NCBI GenBank assembly: GCA_001824635.1
Contig: MHYB01000002.1
Span: 37,272-44,020, forward strand
Length of the DNA stretch: 6,749 nt
Origin: Planctomycetes bacterium GWF2_50_10
GTDB taxonomy: Bacteria; Planctomycetota; Phycisphaerae; Sedimentisphaerales; GWF2-50-10
Direction: 5' to 3'
Shown: piece by piece, positions 5,442 to 6,749 of the stretch
Layout of the letters: each line of letters opens with the position of its first letter
Numbering within the stretch: position 1 is the stretch's first letter
Translations under genes and position numbers: made by a program
The notes under the pieces: model-generated
The model's input: the letters and a program-made list of their open reading frames with translations, nothing else
Told to the model about the DNA's origin: nothing
Databases searched by the model: none

Positions 5442-6509
5442 TTGATTAAGCGAGCAAAAACAAAAACCGTCTCCGTCGGCCCCGTAAAGATCGGATCAGC
5501 ACACCCTATCACCATCCAGTCCATGACAAAGGTTTCCACCTCCGATGCCGACGCCGTTATTGCCCAGATCAAAACACTCGCCGCCGCAGGCTGCCAAATA
5601 ATACGCTGCGCCGTCCCAACCGCCGCCGACACCGCCGCACTCAAAAAGATCGTCCCTGCCTCACCGATTCCCGTCGTCGCCGACATCCATTTCAGCGCCG
5701 CCCGCGCCCTCGAAGCTATCGAAGCCGGTGTCGCCAAGATCCGCCTCAACCCCGGCAACATCAAAACCAGGTCCGAAATATTCAGCATCATCGACGCCGC
5801 CAAAGCAAACAAAGTCGCCATCCGCATCGGCATAAACGAAGCCTCTATCCGCGACCTCGGCCAAGACACCCCCCCCGCCCGCCGCACAGCTTTAATGCTA
5901 AAAGAAATGCGATCCTACATCCGCCTCTTTGAGAACCGCGGCTTCAACCAGATCGTCCTCAGCGCAAAAAGCTCCGATGTCACTCGCACAATAGAAATAA
6001 ATCGCGCCCTCAGGGAAAATTTCGATTACCCCCTCCACCTCGGCCTCACCCACGCCGGCATCCCCGAAGACGCCGCCGTCCCCACCGCCGCTGCGCTTGG
6101 TGCGCTTTTATCACAAGGCATCGGCGATACCCTCCGCGTCTCCGTTGCCGGCGACCCCGTCGAAGAGATCAAGATCGCAAACGAAATTCTAACCTCGCTT
6201 GGCATAAGGCCGCGCACCGAGCCTGAACTAATCGCCTGCCCCACCTGCGGCCGCGCGCAAATAGAAGTCGTCGTCCTTGCCCGTAAAGTAAAAACAATAC
6301 TTGCATCTATCCACAAACCCTTACGAGTCGCCGTAATGGGCTGCATCGTCAACGGCCCCGGCGAAGCAGCAGACGCCCATGTCGCCGTCTGCTGCGGCAA
6401 AGACAAAGCCTTCATCTACCGCGCTGGCAAAAAAATCGCGACCGTCTCAACAAAAGATATCCTCCCCCAGATGCAAAAACAAATCACCTCCGCCGCCAAA
6501 AAACTTTAA
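5442..6509 (+). CDS. ispG: 4-hydroxy-3-methylbut-2-enyl diphosphate synthase (IspG/GcpE)
   Basis: A cytoplasmic enzyme of the MEP isoprenoid pathway that reductively converts 2-C-methyl-D-erythritol 2,4-cyclodiphosphate to HMBPP with a [4Fe-4S] cluster. With the TTG start the protein has 355 residues and begins MIKRAKTKTVSVG, like other IspG proteins. The TIM-barrel half shows QSMT, VADIHF and IRLNPGNI. The C-terminal half has the cluster ligands Cys266 and Cys269 (CPTCGR) and Cys301 (MGCIVNGPGEA), plus the conserved Glu308. Their spacing equals that of E. coli IspG (Cys270, 273, 305 and Glu312). The length fits the short bacterial type without the extra middle domain. The gene has its own promoter and Shine-Dalgarno and appears monocistronic. 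No intrinsic terminator is evident downstream, where a convergent gene ends 51 bp away. Its plus-strand codons are strongly C-ending. Confidence 0.97.
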   Translation: MIKRAKTKTVSVGPVKIGSAHPITIQSMTKVSTSDADAVIAQIKTLAAAGCQIIRCAVPTAADTAALKKIVPASPIPVVADIHFSAARALEAIEAGVAKIRLNPGNIKTRSEIFSIIDAAKANKVAIRIGINEASIRDLGQDTPPARRTALMLKEMRSYIRLFENRGFNQIVLSAKSSDVTRTIEINRALRENFDYPLHLGLTHAGIPEDAAVPTAAALGALLSQGIGDTLRVSVAGDPVEEIKIANEILTSLGIRPRTEPELIACPTCGRAQIEVVVLARKVKTILASIHKPLRVAVMGCIVNGPGEAADAHVAVCCGKDKAFIYRAGKKIATVSTKDILPQMQKQITSAAKKL

Positions 6510-6530
6510 CACCTTCTCTCGGTCTTTCCC

Positions 6531-6565
6531 TCCTAAACCCTGAACGCTCAACGCTGAACCCTATT
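6531..6565. repeat. 7-bp-phased repeat between convergent genes
   Basis: Five consecutive 7-mers are TCCTAAA, CCCTGAA, CGCTCAA, CGCTGAA and CCCTATT, giving the consensus CSCTGAA. The last unit contains the stop codon of the minus-strand gene (TAG, complement of 6561-6563). The unit resembles plant-type telomere words by chance; nothing else suggests a chromosome end. Confidence 0.78.
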
Positions 6566-6749
6566 CTTTAGAAAGCCTCTCCTCAACATAGCTCAGCACA
6601 CGCCGCACCGCCGTCTGCACTTCCACCGTATTCGGCAGCATCTGCCCGATCTCTTCCAGCTGCCTTCTCTCATGTATCCTCCTCAGCGCCGGCGTATAAT
6701 TAATATCAAAAACCCACCCAAGCTGCAAAAGCCGGAAATCATCCATGCT
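6561..6749 (-). CDS. C-terminal fragment of a protein, possibly HD-domain type (runs off right edge)
   Basis: The last 62 codons of a minus-strand frame are visible and stay open to the window edge. An ATG occurs at 6744-6746, but no upstream sequence remains to judge whether it is the start, so I treat the gene as partial. The sequence is soluble and helical: LGWVFDINYTPALRRIHERRQLEEI, then LPNTVEV, ending in a charged helix (VLSYVEERLSKE). The pattern of a hydrophobic FDINY-type segment, an arginine-rich helix and LP-x-T-x-E resembles the C-terminal end of some HD-domain phosphohydrolase-like proteins. That is recollection of pattern, not a demonstrated match, and no catalytic HD residues are in view. 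It is convergent with ispG. Confidence 0.65.
   Translation of the reverse strand, partial: SMDDFRLLQLGWVFDINYTPALRRIHERRQLEEIGQMLPNTVEVQTAVRRVLSYVEERLSKE

Noticed and set aside
6531..6565. Telomere-like repeat (CCCTAAA-like words)
   Set aside because: Only five degenerate units occur, between two ordinary bacterial genes. It fits the general heptad pattern of the window's spacers.

Overview
The window looks like bacterial chromosomal DNA, probably from a Planctomycetota/Phycisphaerae-type or related PVC/candidate-phylum organism. That placement is inference. It rests on the style of the PilM/PilN proteins, the low-similarity secreted protein, frequent TTG starts, and spacers full of word-like short repeats. 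No rRNA, tRNA, CRISPR array, transposase or phage gene is visible.

Left part (1-2563, minus strand): a type IV pilus / type II secretion assembly operon, read right to left. The order is a GspH/FimT-type pseudopilin, then pilM (cytoplasmic actin-like ATPase fold), pilN (bitopic inner-membrane protein whose start overlaps the end of pilM) and pilO (cut by the window's left edge). PilM, PilN and PilO would form the inner-membrane alignment platform; the pseudopilin would be processed by a prepilin peptidase and enter the pilus or pseudopilus.

Middle (2564-3015): a divergent spacer containing an 8/9-bp tandem array, a 14-bp tandem duplication and a possible plus-strand promoter. Then 3016-4806 (+) encodes a 596-residue exported protein of unknown function. 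It has a strong Shine-Dalgarno sequence and ends at a clear intrinsic terminator.

Right part: a 635-bp spacer (4807-5441) holds a 7-bp-phased pyrimidine tract, three roughly 100-bp hairpin repeat units and a good sigma70-type promoter. The promoter drives ispG (TTG start at 5442), an enzyme of the MEP isoprenoid pathway with all iron-sulfur cysteines intact. A convergent minus-strand gene fragment, possibly the C-terminus of an HD-type protein, runs off the right edge.

The most unusual signal is in the spacers, not the genes. Nearly every gap between genes carries a degenerate tandem repeat with a 7-bp period but a different word each time. At several gene ends these repeats supply the stop codon, the start codon or the last residues. 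Apart from that, the genes are recognisable families plus one orphan secreted protein. I see no clearly new multi-gene system.
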